DNA from: Verrucomicrobiales bacterium
GTDB taxonomy: Bacteria > Verrucomicrobiota > Verrucomicrobiia > Verrucomicrobiales > DEV007
DNA: 38,780 nucleotides
NCBI GenBank assembly: GCA_016795505.1
Contig: JAEUHH010000073.1
Location: 1 to 38,780 of the forward strand
Reading direction: 5' to 3'
Both the position numbers and the translations under genes were made by a program. Within the stretch, counting starts at the first letter, position 1, and each line of letters opens with the position of its first letter. Shown piece by piece: positions 8,546-17,197 of this stretch. Under the pieces are notes generated by a model. It worked only from the letters and a program-made list of their open reading frames with translations, did no database searches and had not been told where the DNA came from.

Positions 8546-9397
8546 ATGAGCGACACCGAGCCCCAGACGCCCGAAACGCTGAAACCGTCGACCAAGACGT
8601 CGACGGTGCCGTTGAAGAAGGAAACTGTTCGTATCACCCTGCGGGCTCGTCCCGAGGAAACCGGTCCGGTGGCACCGAAAGGGTCCACGGCGCCGGTTCC
8701 GGCCAAGGGAGGTACCGCCGCCCCGGTGGTCGCTGTCGATGATACCGGTCCGACCCAGCCTGTGGTCGCTGTGCCAACACCGCCTCCGGCTGCTGCTGCG
8801 CCGCCTCCGCCGTCCACCATGGCGCCTCCGCCGCCCCGTCCGGGTGGGGCTCCGCCGCCACCGCCGTCCGCGGGTGGACCTCCGGCTCCGCCGCCGCCTT
8901 CCGCGCCTGCTCCGCGTCCGCCGGCACCGGCTCCCTCGGCTCCGGCCCCCGCTCCTTCTGCGCCTCCGGCTGCCGGAGCGCCGCCGGTGGCTCCCGGTGC
9001 CAAAACGATCCCGCTGGCGAAAAAGCCGGCCGCTCCGTCTCCGGGCGCCGCGGGTCCGGTCGGCGCCAAAACGATTCCTCTGGCCAAGGCGCCTGCTCCT
9101 GGTGGTCCCACGCCGGGCAAGCAGACTGCTCCGCTGCAAAGCGGCGGTGCCAAACCGCTCCCGAAAGCCACGGTCAAGCTGCAGCAGACCCAGCCCATGG
9201 CTGGTGGTGCTGCCGCGCCGGGCGGTGCTCCCTCGACCATCTCCAAGGCTCCCGACATCAAGTCGACCGCGGTCGTCGAGGAGGAGTGGGAGGAGGATTT
9301 CGAGGAGTCCGGCCTGATGCCCTTCTCCATCGTCGTCCTCCTGTTCGCGATTGCCGTGCTGGTGATCGAATTTCTCACCATGAACGCCGGCAAGTAA
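8546..9397 (+). CDS. Pro/Ala-rich disordered protein with C-terminal membrane anchor
   Basis: No known family is recognised in this 283-residue protein. Residues 1-35 are polar. Residues 70-150 are almost only Pro, Ala, Gly and Ser and must be disordered. Residues 245-254 are acidic (EEEWEEDFEE). A single membrane helix spans about 260-279, with Glu275 buried near its C-terminal end (VLVIEFLTM). With no signal peptide, it is probably a tail-anchored protein whose long arm lies in the cytoplasm. A short motif of the form T-[VIA]-x-L preceded by Lys recurs: residues 18-25 (TSTVPLKK), 25-32, 151-159 and 173-181 (GAKTIPLAK twice), 192-198 and 207-213. The next gene encodes a stand-alone copy of the anchor. 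A role as a tether or scaffold is speculation. Confidence 0.8.
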   Translation: MSDTEPQTPETLKPSTKTSTVPLKKETVRITLRARPEETGPVAPKGSTAPVPAKGGTAAPVVAVDDTGPTQPVVAVPTPPPAAAAPPPPSTMAPPPPRPGGAPPPPPSAGGPPAPPPPSAPAPRPPAPAPSAPAPAPSAPPAAGAPPVAPGAKTIPLAKKPAAPSPGAAGPVGAKTIPLAKAPAPGGPTPGKQTAPLQSGGAKPLPKATVKLQQTQPMAGGAAAPGGAPSTISKAPDIKSTAVVEEEWEEDFEESGLMPFSIVVLLFAIAVLVIEFLTMNAGK

Positions 9398-9448
9398 CGG
9401 TTGGTCCCTCCAGACCGCCCGATCATCGACCGATCCCTCCCTGATCCC

Positions 9449-9529
9449 ATGCCCTTCGCCATTCTCGTTCTGCTTTTCGCCGTCGCCGTGCTCGTCATCG
9501 AGTTCCTCACGATGTCGGCGGGGAAGTGA
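9449..9529 (+). CDS. 26-residue membrane microprotein copying the upstream anchor
   Basis: ATG at 9449 to TGA at 9527-9529 encodes 26 residues that are one transmembrane helix with a buried Glu. It aligns end to end, without gaps, with the last 26 residues of the preceding protein, with 22 identical. The DNA differs at 12 codons by synonymous changes (for example ATC/ATT, CTG/CTT, GAA/GAG, GGC/GGG) against four amino-acid changes, three of them conservative. This pattern indicates selection on the peptide and is the main evidence that so short an ORF is real. The spacing is 51 bp after the upstream stop. No Shine-Dalgarno sequence is visible, as for most genes here. It might pair with the larger protein's helix or act independently; the function is unknown. 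Confidence 0.75.
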   Translation: MPFAILVLLFAVAVLVIEFLTMSAGK

Positions 9530-9758
9530 CCCGCTTCGGAGGCCCTCTCAGGACCGTGCATGTGTCCGGATTTCCGGTGCGCCTTGGACTATGGCTGCCG
9601 GTGTTCGCCGATGACTCGCCGCGCACTTGACAGGCGGGGCAGGTGCTGGACACTTCCGGCTTTGTCACGGTCATTCCGCCGCGGGCGAGCGGTGCGGGGC
9701 GCATTTTTCGCGTTTTCGTAAGCTTCCCGGTGGCAGGATCGTCCATTTGTCCCTAGTC

Positions 9759-9774
9759 GGCGCGCTGTCGCGCC
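9759..9774. other. Perfect GC hairpin upstream of trxA
   Basis: GGCGCG and CGCGCC pair across a four-base loop (CTGT), 39 bp before the trxA start. There is no T-run, so it is not a convincing terminator. The rest of the 284-bp stretch between the microprotein and trxA (9530-9813) shows no supported gene; it may contain the trxA promoter, but no clear -35/-10 pair was found. Confidence 0.3.
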
Positions 9775-9813
9775 AAACCATTCAGTCATCTCACCTCATC
9801 CACCGTCATTCCC

Positions 9814-10143
9814 ATGGCCCACGAATCCATCGTCACCCTCAATGAAGACAATTTTGAGTCCGAAGTGCTCCAGAGCAGCGTCCCGGTGCTGGTCGACTTC
9901 TGGGCGGAATGGTGCGGCCCGTGCCGCATGATTGGTCCGGTGCTCGATCAGGTGGCGGCGGAAATCGGTGACACGGCGAAGATCGGCAAGGTCAATGTGG
10001 ACCACAATCAGATGCTGGCCGCCAAATACGGCGTGCGTTCGATCCCTCTGCTGCTGTTCTTCAAGGACGGCGAGATCAAGGATCAGGTCGTCGGGGCCGG
10101 CACGCCCAAGGATGCACTGATCCAGAAATTGAAGGCCCTCTGA
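9814..10143 (+). CDS. trxA: Thioredoxin
   Basis: This is a 109-residue classical thioredoxin that reduces protein disulfides in the cytoplasm using electrons from thioredoxin reductase. The active site W-C-G-P-C is at residues 33-37, and the conserved cis-proline follows at residue 78 (SIP). The FWAEWCGPC context and the C-terminal FFKDGEI strand are typical. It has no signal peptide, so it is not one of the exported thioredoxin-fold proteins. A GC-rich hairpin follows the stop codon, so the gene is probably a single transcription unit. Confidence 0.97.
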   Translation: MAHESIVTLNEDNFESEVLQSSVPVLVDFWAEWCGPCRMIGPVLDQVAAEIGDTAKIGKVNVDHNQMLAAKYGVRSIPLLLFFKDGEIKDQVVGAGTPKDALIQKLKAL

Positions 10144-10160
10144 GGGGGGATTTCCCCACG

Positions 10161-10175
10161 CCACGGCCGCCGTGG
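10161..10175 (+). terminator. Hairpin after trxA
   Basis: CCACGG and CCGTGG form a perfect six-pair stem with a three-base loop, starting 18 bp after the trxA stop. An alternative stem CCCACG/CGTGGG overlaps it. No T-run follows, so termination is plausible but unproven. Confidence 0.35.
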
Positions 10176-10223
10176 GTCCGGTTCGCCGGTCCTCCGGCAG
10201 CCGGGTGCGATCCGCTGAAGACC

Positions 10224-10859
10224 ATGTCGCCAATTTCCCAGTCCTCCCCAGCCTCACGGTGGCCACGGGTCACGTGGATCGCTGCCCTGATCGTCCTCAC
10301 GGCGGGCTATCGGCTGGCGACGGCTGGTTCGACGGACCTGATGAACACATCGCCTCTGATGGCGGCGTGTTTTGGCGGCGGCCTGCTGCTTGGCTGGCGC
10401 TATGCGTGGGTGCCTGCGGTGTTGTTGGTGATCGGCGATCTTTTTCTGGGTCTCGCGCATGGCACTGGGATCGGCGGCTACACCCTGTTCAGCGGCGTCG
10501 TCTACACCCTCGCCGCCGCGGTTGGGGCGGCTACGGGCAGCCGACTCGGAAACGGCCGCCCCGGCGTCCGGTGGGCGGCAATGCTGGGCGGCACTCTGGT
10601 GTCGAGCCTGTTGTTTTACGCGGTGGCAAACAGCTACGTGTGGTTGGTCTCGCCGCTGTATGACAAGAGCCTGGCTGGCTGGTGGCAAAGCCAGACCACC
10701 GGGTTGCCCCAGTTCCAGCCCCAAGCCTGGGTGTTTCTGGTGCGCTCCCTGATCGGGGACTCGGTCTGGTGTGTCCTGGCGGCGCCGTTGTTCTTCTGGG
10801 CGCCGGTTCGCGCCGCCGTCGCCCCACTGATGCCGCGTCCGGAAGGCCAGGCGGCCTGA
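10224..10859 (+). CDS. DUF6580-like integral membrane protein
   Basis: This 211-residue protein has about five hydrophobic segments: near residues 17-30, 45-60, 60-85, 88-105, 118-140 and 165-195. The stretch SPLMAACFGGGLLLGWRYAW followed by an LVIGDLFLG segment resembles the DUF6580 family, which looks like the substrate-binding S components of ECF vitamin transporters. No energising ECF ATPase genes are in the window. It lies directly upstream of the cobalamin-dependent metH on the same strand, 178 bp apart, with a putative promoter between them. Uptake of a small molecule such as a vitamin is only a guess. The family assignment is moderate. Confidence 0.6.
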   Translation: MSPISQSSPASRWPRVTWIAALIVLTAGYRLATAGSTDLMNTSPLMAACFGGGLLLGWRYAWVPAVLLVIGDLFLGLAHGTGIGGYTLFSGVVYTLAAAVGAATGSRLGNGRPGVRWAAMLGGTLVSSLLFYAVANSYVWLVSPLYDKSLAGWWQSQTTGLPQFQPQAWVFLVRSLIGDSVWCVLAAPLFFWAPVRAAVAPLMPRPEGQAA

Positions 10860-10883
10860 TGACTGGCCAGGTGCGGTGGCCGT

Positions 10884-10915
10884 CCGCTCTCCGTGCCTGC
10901 GCTGACGCGGAGCGG
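10884..10915 (+). terminator. Weak terminator-like hairpin after the DUF6580-like gene
   Basis: CCGCT-(CT)-CCG at 10884-10893 can pair with CGGAGCGG at 10908-10915, with a two-base bulge and a 14-base loop. A short T-run (GATTTTGG) follows within about 10 bases. The match is imperfect and the call is tentative. Confidence 0.3.
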
Positions 10916-10963
10916 GGATGATTTTGGCTCTTCGCACTACGGTGGAGCTCCCCAAAAACCGCC

Positions 10964-10992
10964 TTGACCCTGCACGGCAAAGAACGTATCAA
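10964..10992 (+). promoter_or_regulatory. Candidate metH promoter
   Basis: TTGACC (10964-10969) and TATCAA (10987-10992) are separated by 17 bases, matching the sigma-70 consensus at five of six and four of six positions. The predicted leader is about 40 bases. No cobalamin or SAM riboswitch consensus was recognised between the promoter and the ATG. Confidence 0.5.
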
Positions 10993-11037
10993 AGAATCAC
11001 GATATTTTAATTTGTTCTGAGCTTTATCCGCTGTCCC

Positions 11038-14000
11038 ATGACCGACCTGAAAGCCGAACTCACCGCCGCCCTGAACCAGCGCATCCTCGTCCTCGACGGG
11101 GCGATGGGCACGACCATCCGCACCTACGGCCTGAGCGAGGCTGATGCGCGGGGGGAGCGTTTTGCCAACAATGAGAAGGATCTGTTGAACAACGGCGACA
11201 TCCTGTCGCTGACGCGGCCGGATGTGATCGGCGACATCCACCGCCGCTTCCTCGAAGCCGGGTCGGACATCATCGAAACGAACACCTTTTCCGCCACCAC
11301 CCTGGCCCAGAGCGAGTTTTTCGTCGAGGATCCGCGGGAAAGGGGGCTCGGACGCAAGGATCCCGAGTTTTTCCAGGCCAAAGTCTGTGAAAACGCCTTC
11401 CTCAAGGACCTCGCCTGGGAAATCAACTACGAGTCCGCCCGGCTATGCCGGAAATGGGCCGACGCCATCGGTTCCGATACAGGGCGAAAACGCTACGTGG
11501 CTGGCGCCATCGGGCCGATGACGGTATCGCTGACGAATTCGCCCGACGCCGAGGACCCCGGCTTCCGCGTCGTCACCTTCGACCAGGTGCGCGATGCCTA
11601 CCGCCACCAGATCCGCGCCCTCATCGCCGGCGGAGCCGACATCATGATGGTGGAGACCATCTTCGACTCGCTCAATGCCAAGGCTGCGCTCGTCGCGCTG
11701 CGCGAAGTCTATGACGAAGACGGCATCGAACTGCCCATCATTGTGTCCGCCGCTGTCGGATTGGGTGGAGAGACCATGATCTCTGCGCAGAAGGTCGAGG
11801 CGCTGTGGAACGCCGTCGCCCACGCGAAACCCCTCGCCGTGGGTCTGAATTGCTCGCTCGGTCCCGACCTGATGGAGCCGCACCTGAAGGCCCTCTCGCA
11901 GGTCGCCGAGACCTTCGTCAGCGCCTATCCCAATGCCGGCATGCCCAATCCGCTGGCCCCGACGGGTTTTGACCTGCACCCGCCCGACATGGAGCGTTTT
12001 CTCGAAGGCTTTGCGGCCCAGGGACTGGTCAATCTCATCGGCGGCTGCTGCGGCAACACCCCCGACCACGTCGCCGCCATCGCGCGGGCGGCGGAGCGCC
12101 ACGCGCCCCGTCCCGTGCCCCACCTGCCGCCCACCCTGCGCCTCAGCGGCTCGGAGGCGTATAACCTGACGTCTGAGAAAAATTTCCTCATGATCGGCGA
12201 GCGGACCAACATCGCCGGCTCGCCGAAATTCGCCAAGCTCGTCAAGGAGGGCAAACTGGAGGACGCCGTCACCATCGCCCGCCAGCAGGTGGAGAGTGGC
12301 GCGCCGGTCATCGACGTCTGCATGGACGAGGGCATGATCGATGGCGTCGCCACCATGTCGCGCTTCCTCCATCTCACCGCCGCCGAGCCCGACGTGGCCG
12401 CGGTGCCCACCATGGTGGACTCCTCGAAGTGGGAGATCATTGAGGCCGGCCTGAAATGTCTCCAGGGGAAAGGCATCGTCAATTCCATCTCGCTGAAGGA
12501 AGGCGAGGAGAAATTCCGGGAGCAGGCCCGCCAGATCATGAAATACGGCGCCGCCGTGGTCGTAATGGCTTTCGATGAAAAGGGGCAGGCCGACAGCTAC
12601 GAGAGCAAGATCCGCATCTGCGAGCGCGCCTACCGCATTCTCGTCGATGAGGTCGGCTTCAACCCCTGCGACATCATCTTCGATCCCAACATCCTCACCG
12701 TCGCGACCGGGATGGATGAGCACAACAACTATGCGGTCGATTTCATCGAGGCCACCCGCTGGATCAAGGCGAACCTGCCTGGCGCCAGGGTCAGCGGCGG
12801 CGTGTCGAACATTTCCTTCTCCTTCCGCGGAAACAACGTCGTGCGCGAAGCCATGCACGCCGCCTTCCTCTACCACGCGGGTCGGGCGGGGATGGACATG
12901 GGCATCGTCAATCCCGGCATGCTCGAGGTGTATGACGAGGTCGAGCCGAAGCTGCTCCAACTGGTCGAGGATGTGCTGCTGAACCGCCATCCCGGTGCCA
13001 CCGAAGCCCTCATCGCCCACGCCGAGGAGCTGAAAAGCCAGGGGGCCAAGGGCCGCGACAAATCGTCCGGACCCGATCTCGCCTGGCGCCAGGGCAGCTA
13101 TGGCGATCGCATCGCCCATGCCCTGGTGAAGGGCATCGACGACTACATCGAAAAGGACACCGAGGAAGCCCGCCAGGCTCTCGGCAAGCCGCTCAATGTC
13201 ATCGAGGGTCCCCTCATGGATGGCATGCGCGTCGTCGGCGAGCTGTTTGGCGCCGGCAAGATGTTCCTGCCCCAGGTGGTGAAGAGCGCCCGCGTCATGA
13301 AAAAGGCCGTCGCCTACCTCGAGCCCTACATGCTGGCCGAGAAGCGCGAAGATGACGAAACCAACGCGCCTGTTTTCGTGATCGCCACGGTGAAGGGCGA
13401 CGTCCATGACATTGGGAAGAACATCGTCGGCGTCGTGCTCGGCTGCAACGGCTACAAGGTCGTCGACCTCGGCGTGATGGTCGACTGCGAGCGCATCATG
13501 GCGGCCGCGCGGGAGCACCGTGCCGACATCGTCGGACTCAGCGGCCTCATCACCCCATCGCTCGACGAGATGATCGCCAACGCGAAGGAGTTCGAGAAAC
13601 ACCAGTGGACTGTGCCGCTCCTCATCGGTGGCGCCACCACCTCCCGCGCCCACACTGCCATCAAGATCGCCCCGCACTATTCGCAGCCCGTGGTCCATGT
13701 CGGCGATGCCTCGCTCGTCGTCGGCGTGTGCAATTCCCTCCTCTCCGAGAACCTGCGCGACACTTTCCTCGCCGAGCACCGCGCCCAAGAAATCCGCGAG
13801 CGCGACCTTTTCGCCGGCCGCGGCACCAGCGCCGTTTACATTCCCTATGAGGAGGCCTGCCGGCAGAAATTCGCCGTCGACTGGGCCACGGCCGACATCG
13901 CCACGCCCGAGGCCATCGGCGCCCACCTTGAGGACCCCGTGACGCTGGCCGACATCGTGGAGGTCTTCGACTGGAGCCCGTTTTTCCACGCTTGGGAACT

Positions 14001-14811
14001 GCGTGGCGTCTTCCCGAAGATCCTCGACCACCCCGAGCATGGTGCCGAGGCGCGCAAGCTCCATGACGACGCCCGTCGCATCCTTGATGAACTGGTCGCG
14101 AATGATCGCGTCCACGCCCGCGGCGTCTGGGGCGTCTGGCCGGCTCATTCCACCGGTGAGGACATCGAGCTTTATCGTGACGAGACCCGCGCCGAGGTCC
14201 TTGCCACCTTTCATTTCCTGCGCCAGCAGAAGGAAAAGGTGAAGTCCGGCACTCCCTTCCAGAGCCTCGCCGACTTCGTCGCTCCACGCGGGAGCGGCCG
14301 GGCCGACTACCTGGGCGCATTTGCCGTCACCGCCGGCAACGAAGTCGAGGAGTATGCCCGGAGCTTCCGGGACAAACACGACGATTACACCGCCATCATC
14401 ATCCAGGCCCTCGCCGATCGATTCGCCGAAGGGCTGGCCGAGCTGTTCCACCGGCGGGCGCGACGCTTCATGGGCTTCGGGATTGGCGAAAACCTCAGCG
14501 TCGATGACCTGATCGCCGAACGCTATCGCGGCATCCGTCCCGCCGCTGGCTATCCCGCCTGTCCCGACCACACGGAAAAGGCTATCCTTTGGGATCTGCT
14601 CGACGTGAAGGCGCAGGTCGGCATCGAACTGACCAGCAGCTACGCCATGTTCCCGCCGTCGAGCGTGAGCGGCCTGTATTTCTTCAACCAAGCCGCCCGC
14701 TACTTCAATGTCGGCAGGATCGGGCGCGACCAGTTGGATGCCTATGCGAAGCGAAAGGGAATCAGCGTCGCCGAGGCGGAAAAGTGGCTGGCGCCGAATC
14801 TGGAAGAGTGA
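11038..14811 (+). CDS. metH: Cobalamin-dependent methionine synthase
   Basis: The 1257-residue protein is the full-length four-module enzyme that transfers a methyl group from 5-methyltetrahydrofolate through cobalamin to homocysteine. The homocysteine module (about 1-345) has LDGAMGTT near the N-terminus and zinc cysteines in GLNCSLGP (about residue 272) and GGCCGN (337-338). The pterin module (about 370-640) starts with [10 protein letters not shown]. The B12 module (about 660-900) has the D-x-H-x-x-G cobalt ligand in GDVHDIGKN, with His790. The activation module (about 930-1257) contains [13 protein letters not shown], the SAM-binding signature. Length equals that of the E. coli enzyme within a few tens of residues. 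It appears intact. The long open frame on the opposite strand is a shadow. Confidence 0.98.
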   Translation: MTDLKAELTAALNQRILVLDGAMGTTIRTYGLSEADARGERFANNEKDLLNNGDILSLTRPDVIGDIHRRFLEAGSDIIETNTFSATTLAQSEFFVEDPRERGLGRKDPEFFQAKVCENAFLKDLAWEINYESARLCRKWADAIGSDTGRKRYVAGAIGPMTVSLTNSPDAEDPGFRVVTFDQVRDAYRHQIRALIAGGADIMMVETIFDSLNAKAALVALREVYDEDGIELPIIVSAAVGLGGETMISAQKVEALWNAVAHAKPLAVGLNCSLGPDLMEPHLKALSQVAETFVSAYPNAGMPNPLAPTGFDLHPPDMERFLEGFAAQGLVNLIGGCCGNTPDHVAAIARAAERHAPRPVPHLPPTLRLSGSEAYNLTSEKNFLMIGERTNIAGSPKFAKLVKEGKLEDAVTIARQQVESGAPVIDVCMDEGMIDGVATMSRFLHLTAAEPDVAAVPTMVDSSKWEIIEAGLKCLQGKGIVNSISLKEGEEKFREQARQIMKYGAAVVVMAFDEKGQADSYESKIRICERAYRILVDEVGFNPCDIIFDPNILTVATGMDEHNNYAVDFIEATRWIKANLPGARVSGGVSNISFSFRGNNVVREAMHAAFLYHAGRAGMDMGIVNPGMLEVYDEVEPKLLQLVEDVLLNRHPGATEALIAHAEELKSQGAKGRDKSSGPDLAWRQGSYGDRIAHALVKGIDDYIEKDTEEARQALGKPLNVIEGPLMDGMRVVGELFGAGKMFLPQVVKSARVMKKAVAYLEPYMLAEKREDDETNAPVFVIATVKGDVHDIGKNIVGVVLGCNGYKVVDLGVMVDCERIMAAAREHRADIVGLSGLITPSLDEMIANAKEFEKHQWTVPLLIGGATTSRAHTAIKIAPHYSQPVVHVGDASLVVGVCNSLLSENLRDTFLAEHRAQEIRERDLFAGRGTSAVYIPYEEACRQKFAVDWATADIATPEAIGAHLEDPVTLADIVEVFDWSPFFHAWELRGVFPKILDHPEHGAEARKLHDDARRILDELVANDRVHARGVWGVWPAHSTGEDIELYRDETRAEVLATFHFLRQQKEKVKSGTPFQSLADFVAPRGSGRADYLGAFAVTAGNEVEEYARSFRDKHDDYTAIIIQALADRFAEGLAELFHRRARRFMGFGIGENLSVDDLIAERYRGIRPAAGYPACPDHTEKAILWDLLDVKAQVGIELTSSYAMFPPSSVSGLYFFNQAARYFNVGRIGRDQLDAYAKRKGISVAEAEKWLAPNLEE

Positions 14812-14860
14812 AAAGTGGCGGTGTATGTTGCCAGTTGCTGTGCCGAGATCCCGATACCAC

Positions 14861-16069
14861 ATGACGAGATACTCAGATCAGGAGCTTGAAACCCTGCTCA
14901 ATGACACCGAGTCGGATCTCGCCGAGCGAAAACAGTCACTCCGCGGCGATGTGACTACGCGCGCGCGTCAGGTTGTGTGCGCCTTTGCCAATGATCTGCC
15001 CAATCATAACAAGGCAGGAGTACTCTTCATAGGGGCTTGCGACGATGGGAGCCCCTCGCACGAGCCCATCACCGACGATCTTCTACTCTCTCTCTCCGAC
15101 ATGCGCTCCGATGGCAACATCCAGCCCATGCCCGCGTTGACTGTCGAAAAGCGATTCCTCAAGGGAGCCGAGATGGCCGTAGTAACCGTCGAACCATCGG
15201 ATATGCCGCCGGTGAAATATGCCGGTCGCATCTGGATTCGCACGGGTCCCCGCCGATCGATCGCGAATGATCAGGAAGAGCGAATCCTGGTTGAAAAGCG
15301 CCGCTACAAGAATTTGCCCTTCGATCTGTTCCCGATCCCCAACGCCTCGATTGGCGACTTGTCCAAGACCGTATTCCTGAACGAATATCTGCCCGCGGCA
15401 TTTGCTTCCGACGTTCTGGAGGAAAATCACCGCACCTACGAAGAGCGACTGGCTTCATGCCGGATGGTGGTCTCGCCCACTGATACGACGCCGACGGTCG
15501 CCGGCCTGTTGGCCATCGGAAAGAGCCCTCAGGACTTCTTGGAAGGTGCCTACATCCAGTTTCTGCGCATCGATGGAACGGAACTCGCCGACTCCGTCAT
15601 CGACGAGGAAGCGTTTAGTGGGTCGGTTTCCGACATGCTCCGAAGGGCCGAGGAAAAATTGCGCGCCCACAACCGTTCCGCGCTTGATGCCGTTTCGAGT
15701 CCCACCCACAAGCGGGAATCTCCCTATCCCCAGGCTGCCATCCAGCAGATCCTCTATAACGCAGTGCTCCACCGCACCTACGAAGGCACCAACGCGCCGA
15801 TTCGGGTCTATTGGTTCAATGATCGCATCGAGATCCACAGTCCAGGGGGGCCTTATGGCAATGTGACAGCGGAGAATTTTGGTACACCCGGAATCACCGA
15901 CTACCGCAATCCAAATGTCGGGGATGTCCTCAAAACTTTCGGCTACATCCAGGCATTTGGTCGTGGAATCGCCATTGCCCGCCGCGAACTTGAAAAGAAC
16001 GGCAATCCTCAGCTAAACTTCACTGTTTCTCCCAGTGCCGTCGTCGCCATCCTGAAAGCAAAGCCATGA
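14861..16069 (+). CDS. AlbA_2 (Schlafen-type) / GHKL ATPase protein
   Basis: ATG at 14861 (49 bp after metH) gives 402 residues. The N-terminus (about 15-135) resembles the AlbA_2 or Schlafen-type nucleic-acid-binding domain (FIGACDDGS, then MPPVKYAGRIWIRTG). The C-terminus (about 285-400) resembles the HATPase_c_4 version of the GHKL ATPase fold: an N-box-like QQILYNAVLHRTY with Asn300, a DRIEIHSPGG strand-turn, and AFGRGI near residue 366. Proteins with this arrangement are annotated as putative regulators or helicase-like proteins, and several occur in phage-defence or mobile loci. Its last four bases (ATGA) overlap the start of a ParA-like gene, so the two are translationally coupled. Sampled lines have about 55% GC against about 65% in metH. 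The biological role is unknown. Confidence 0.8.
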   Translation: MTRYSDQELETLLNDTESDLAERKQSLRGDVTTRARQVVCAFANDLPNHNKAGVLFIGACDDGSPSHEPITDDLLLSLSDMRSDGNIQPMPALTVEKRFLKGAEMAVVTVEPSDMPPVKYAGRIWIRTGPRRSIANDQEERILVEKRRYKNLPFDLFPIPNASIGDLSKTVFLNEYLPAAFASDVLEENHRTYEERLASCRMVVSPTDTTPTVAGLLAIGKSPQDFLEGAYIQFLRIDGTELADSVIDEEAFSGSVSDMLRRAEEKLRAHNRSALDAVSSPTHKRESPYPQAAIQQILYNAVLHRTYEGTNAPIRVYWFNDRIEIHSPGGPYGNVTAENFGTPGITDYRNPNVGDVLKTFGYIQAFGRGIAIARRELEKNGNPQLNFTVSPSAVVAILKAKP

Positions 16070-17085
16070 GCGCGCCGGTCCTGACTTTCTTCAACAACAA
16101 GGGTGGAGTTGGCAAGACTTCGTTGATCTACCACCTCGCCTGGACCTTCGCCGACATGGGAAAAAGCGTCCTGATCGCCGACCTCGATCCCCAGGCCAAT
16201 CTCACGGCGGCATTCCTTGATGAGGAAGAAATCGAACGCCTGTGGGAGGATCCGCAACCCGGGGCCACGATGTTTCGGGCAGTTAAGCCGCTTACAGCCG
16301 TCGGTGACATCGCCGAACCGCGACTGCAGCGGATCACCCCCCGTCTCCATTTGATCCCGGGCGATGTGGAACTATCCAGCTTCGAAGACACGCTCTCCTC
16401 CGAGTGGCCGGGAAGCATGGGGGACAGCAATCTCTACCGGCCGATGCGCATTCTCAGTGCCTTCTGGCAGGTCCTGAGAAAAGGGGCCGACCAGATTCAC
16501 GCGGACATCATCCTTGTGGACATCGGACCCAACCTCGGCGCCATCAACCGATCGGTTCTGATCGCAACGGACTTCGTCGTCATTCCGCTCGGAGCGGACT
16601 TGTTTTCGCTTCAGGGTCTCAAGAACCTTGGCCCGACACTCCGCAGTTGGAAGAGTCTCTGGACCAAACGTCTCGACAATTGGCGTGCCAGTCGGGAGGC
16701 GGGAGAGCATGCGGATTTTAGGTTGCCCCAGGGTTCGATGGAGGCCATTGGCTACCTTTGCCAACAACACGGCGTCCGACTGGACCGTCCGGTCAAGGCT
16801 TACGACAAATGGGTCAAACGTATTCCGCAGGTCTATCGCGAGGCCGTTCTCAACGAGTCGGAATACGCATCCGTGACGCCTGAGCTAGACCCGCACTGCC
16901 TCGCAACGATCAAACATTACCGCAGTTTGATACCGATGGCTCAGGAACATCGTAAGCCGATCTTCAAATTAACATCCGCGGACGGAGCGATTGGCAGTCA
17001 CGCGGGTGCTGTTCAGGACGCGCGCCGGGATTTCGATGAACTGGCTGGTAAGATTTTGAGAAAGATCGAGAAACACCACCCATGA
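16066..17085 (+). CDS. ParA/MinD-type ATPase
   Basis: A 339-residue P-loop ATPase with the deviant Walker A motif KGGVGKT (residues 12-18, signature Lys12), Walker A' IADLDPQANLT (37-47) and Walker B IILVDIGPNLGAIN (about 148-161). It belongs to the AAA_31/ParA group. It is longer than chromosomal ParA, with an insert of about 60 residues after residue 190 (LDNWRASREAGEHAD region) and a C-terminal extension. No parB, parS or replication gene is adjacent, so simple plasmid or chromosome partition is unlikely. Its start codon overlaps the stop of the AlbA_2/GHKL gene (ATGA), which points to a functional pair. GC is about 57% in a sampled line. The function of the pair is not known. Confidence 0.85.
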   Translation: MSAPVLTFFNNKGGVGKTSLIYHLAWTFADMGKSVLIADLDPQANLTAAFLDEEEIERLWEDPQPGATMFRAVKPLTAVGDIAEPRLQRITPRLHLIPGDVELSSFEDTLSSEWPGSMGDSNLYRPMRILSAFWQVLRKGADQIHADIILVDIGPNLGAINRSVLIATDFVVIPLGADLFSLQGLKNLGPTLRSWKSLWTKRLDNWRASREAGEHADFRLPQGSMEAIGYLCQQHGVRLDRPVKAYDKWVKRIPQVYREAVLNESEYASVTPELDPHCLATIKHYRSLIPMAQEHRKPIFKLTSADGAIGSHAGAVQDARRDFDELAGKILRKIEKHHP

Positions 17086-17163
17086 CTTCTGGCGCGGCGG
17101 CAGACCGCTGTTTACGATCTGGAGGAGTGATGCAGGGGTGCCCCGTCGGGCCGCTTTCGCCTT

Positions 17164-17191
17164 TTGACCCGCTGGAGATCGGGGCTATCCT
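17164..17191 (+). promoter_or_regulatory. Candidate promoter of the LamG-like gene
   Basis: TTGACC (17164-17169) and TATCCT (17186-17191) are 16 bases apart. The start codon at 17198 lies only six bases beyond the -10 box, so a transcript would be almost leaderless. The hexamers closely resemble those proposed for metH. Confidence 0.4.
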
Positions 17192-17197
17192 CGTCCC

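Noticed and set aside
9627-9845. 72-codon plus-strand ORF overlapping the trxA start, and TTGACA at 9627-9632 as a promoter
   Set aside because: The peptide is His/Ser/Arg-rich without homology clues and overlaps trxA. No acceptable -10 box lies 16-19 bases after TTGACA.
10860-11037. Cobalamin, SAM or SAH riboswitch before metH
   Set aside because: No consensus box of those classes was recognised; only a promoter-like pair and a weak hairpin are present.
11443-14862. Long open frame on the minus strand opposite metH
   Set aside because: The opposite frame is a complete MetH with all motifs. This frame is a codon-bias shadow.
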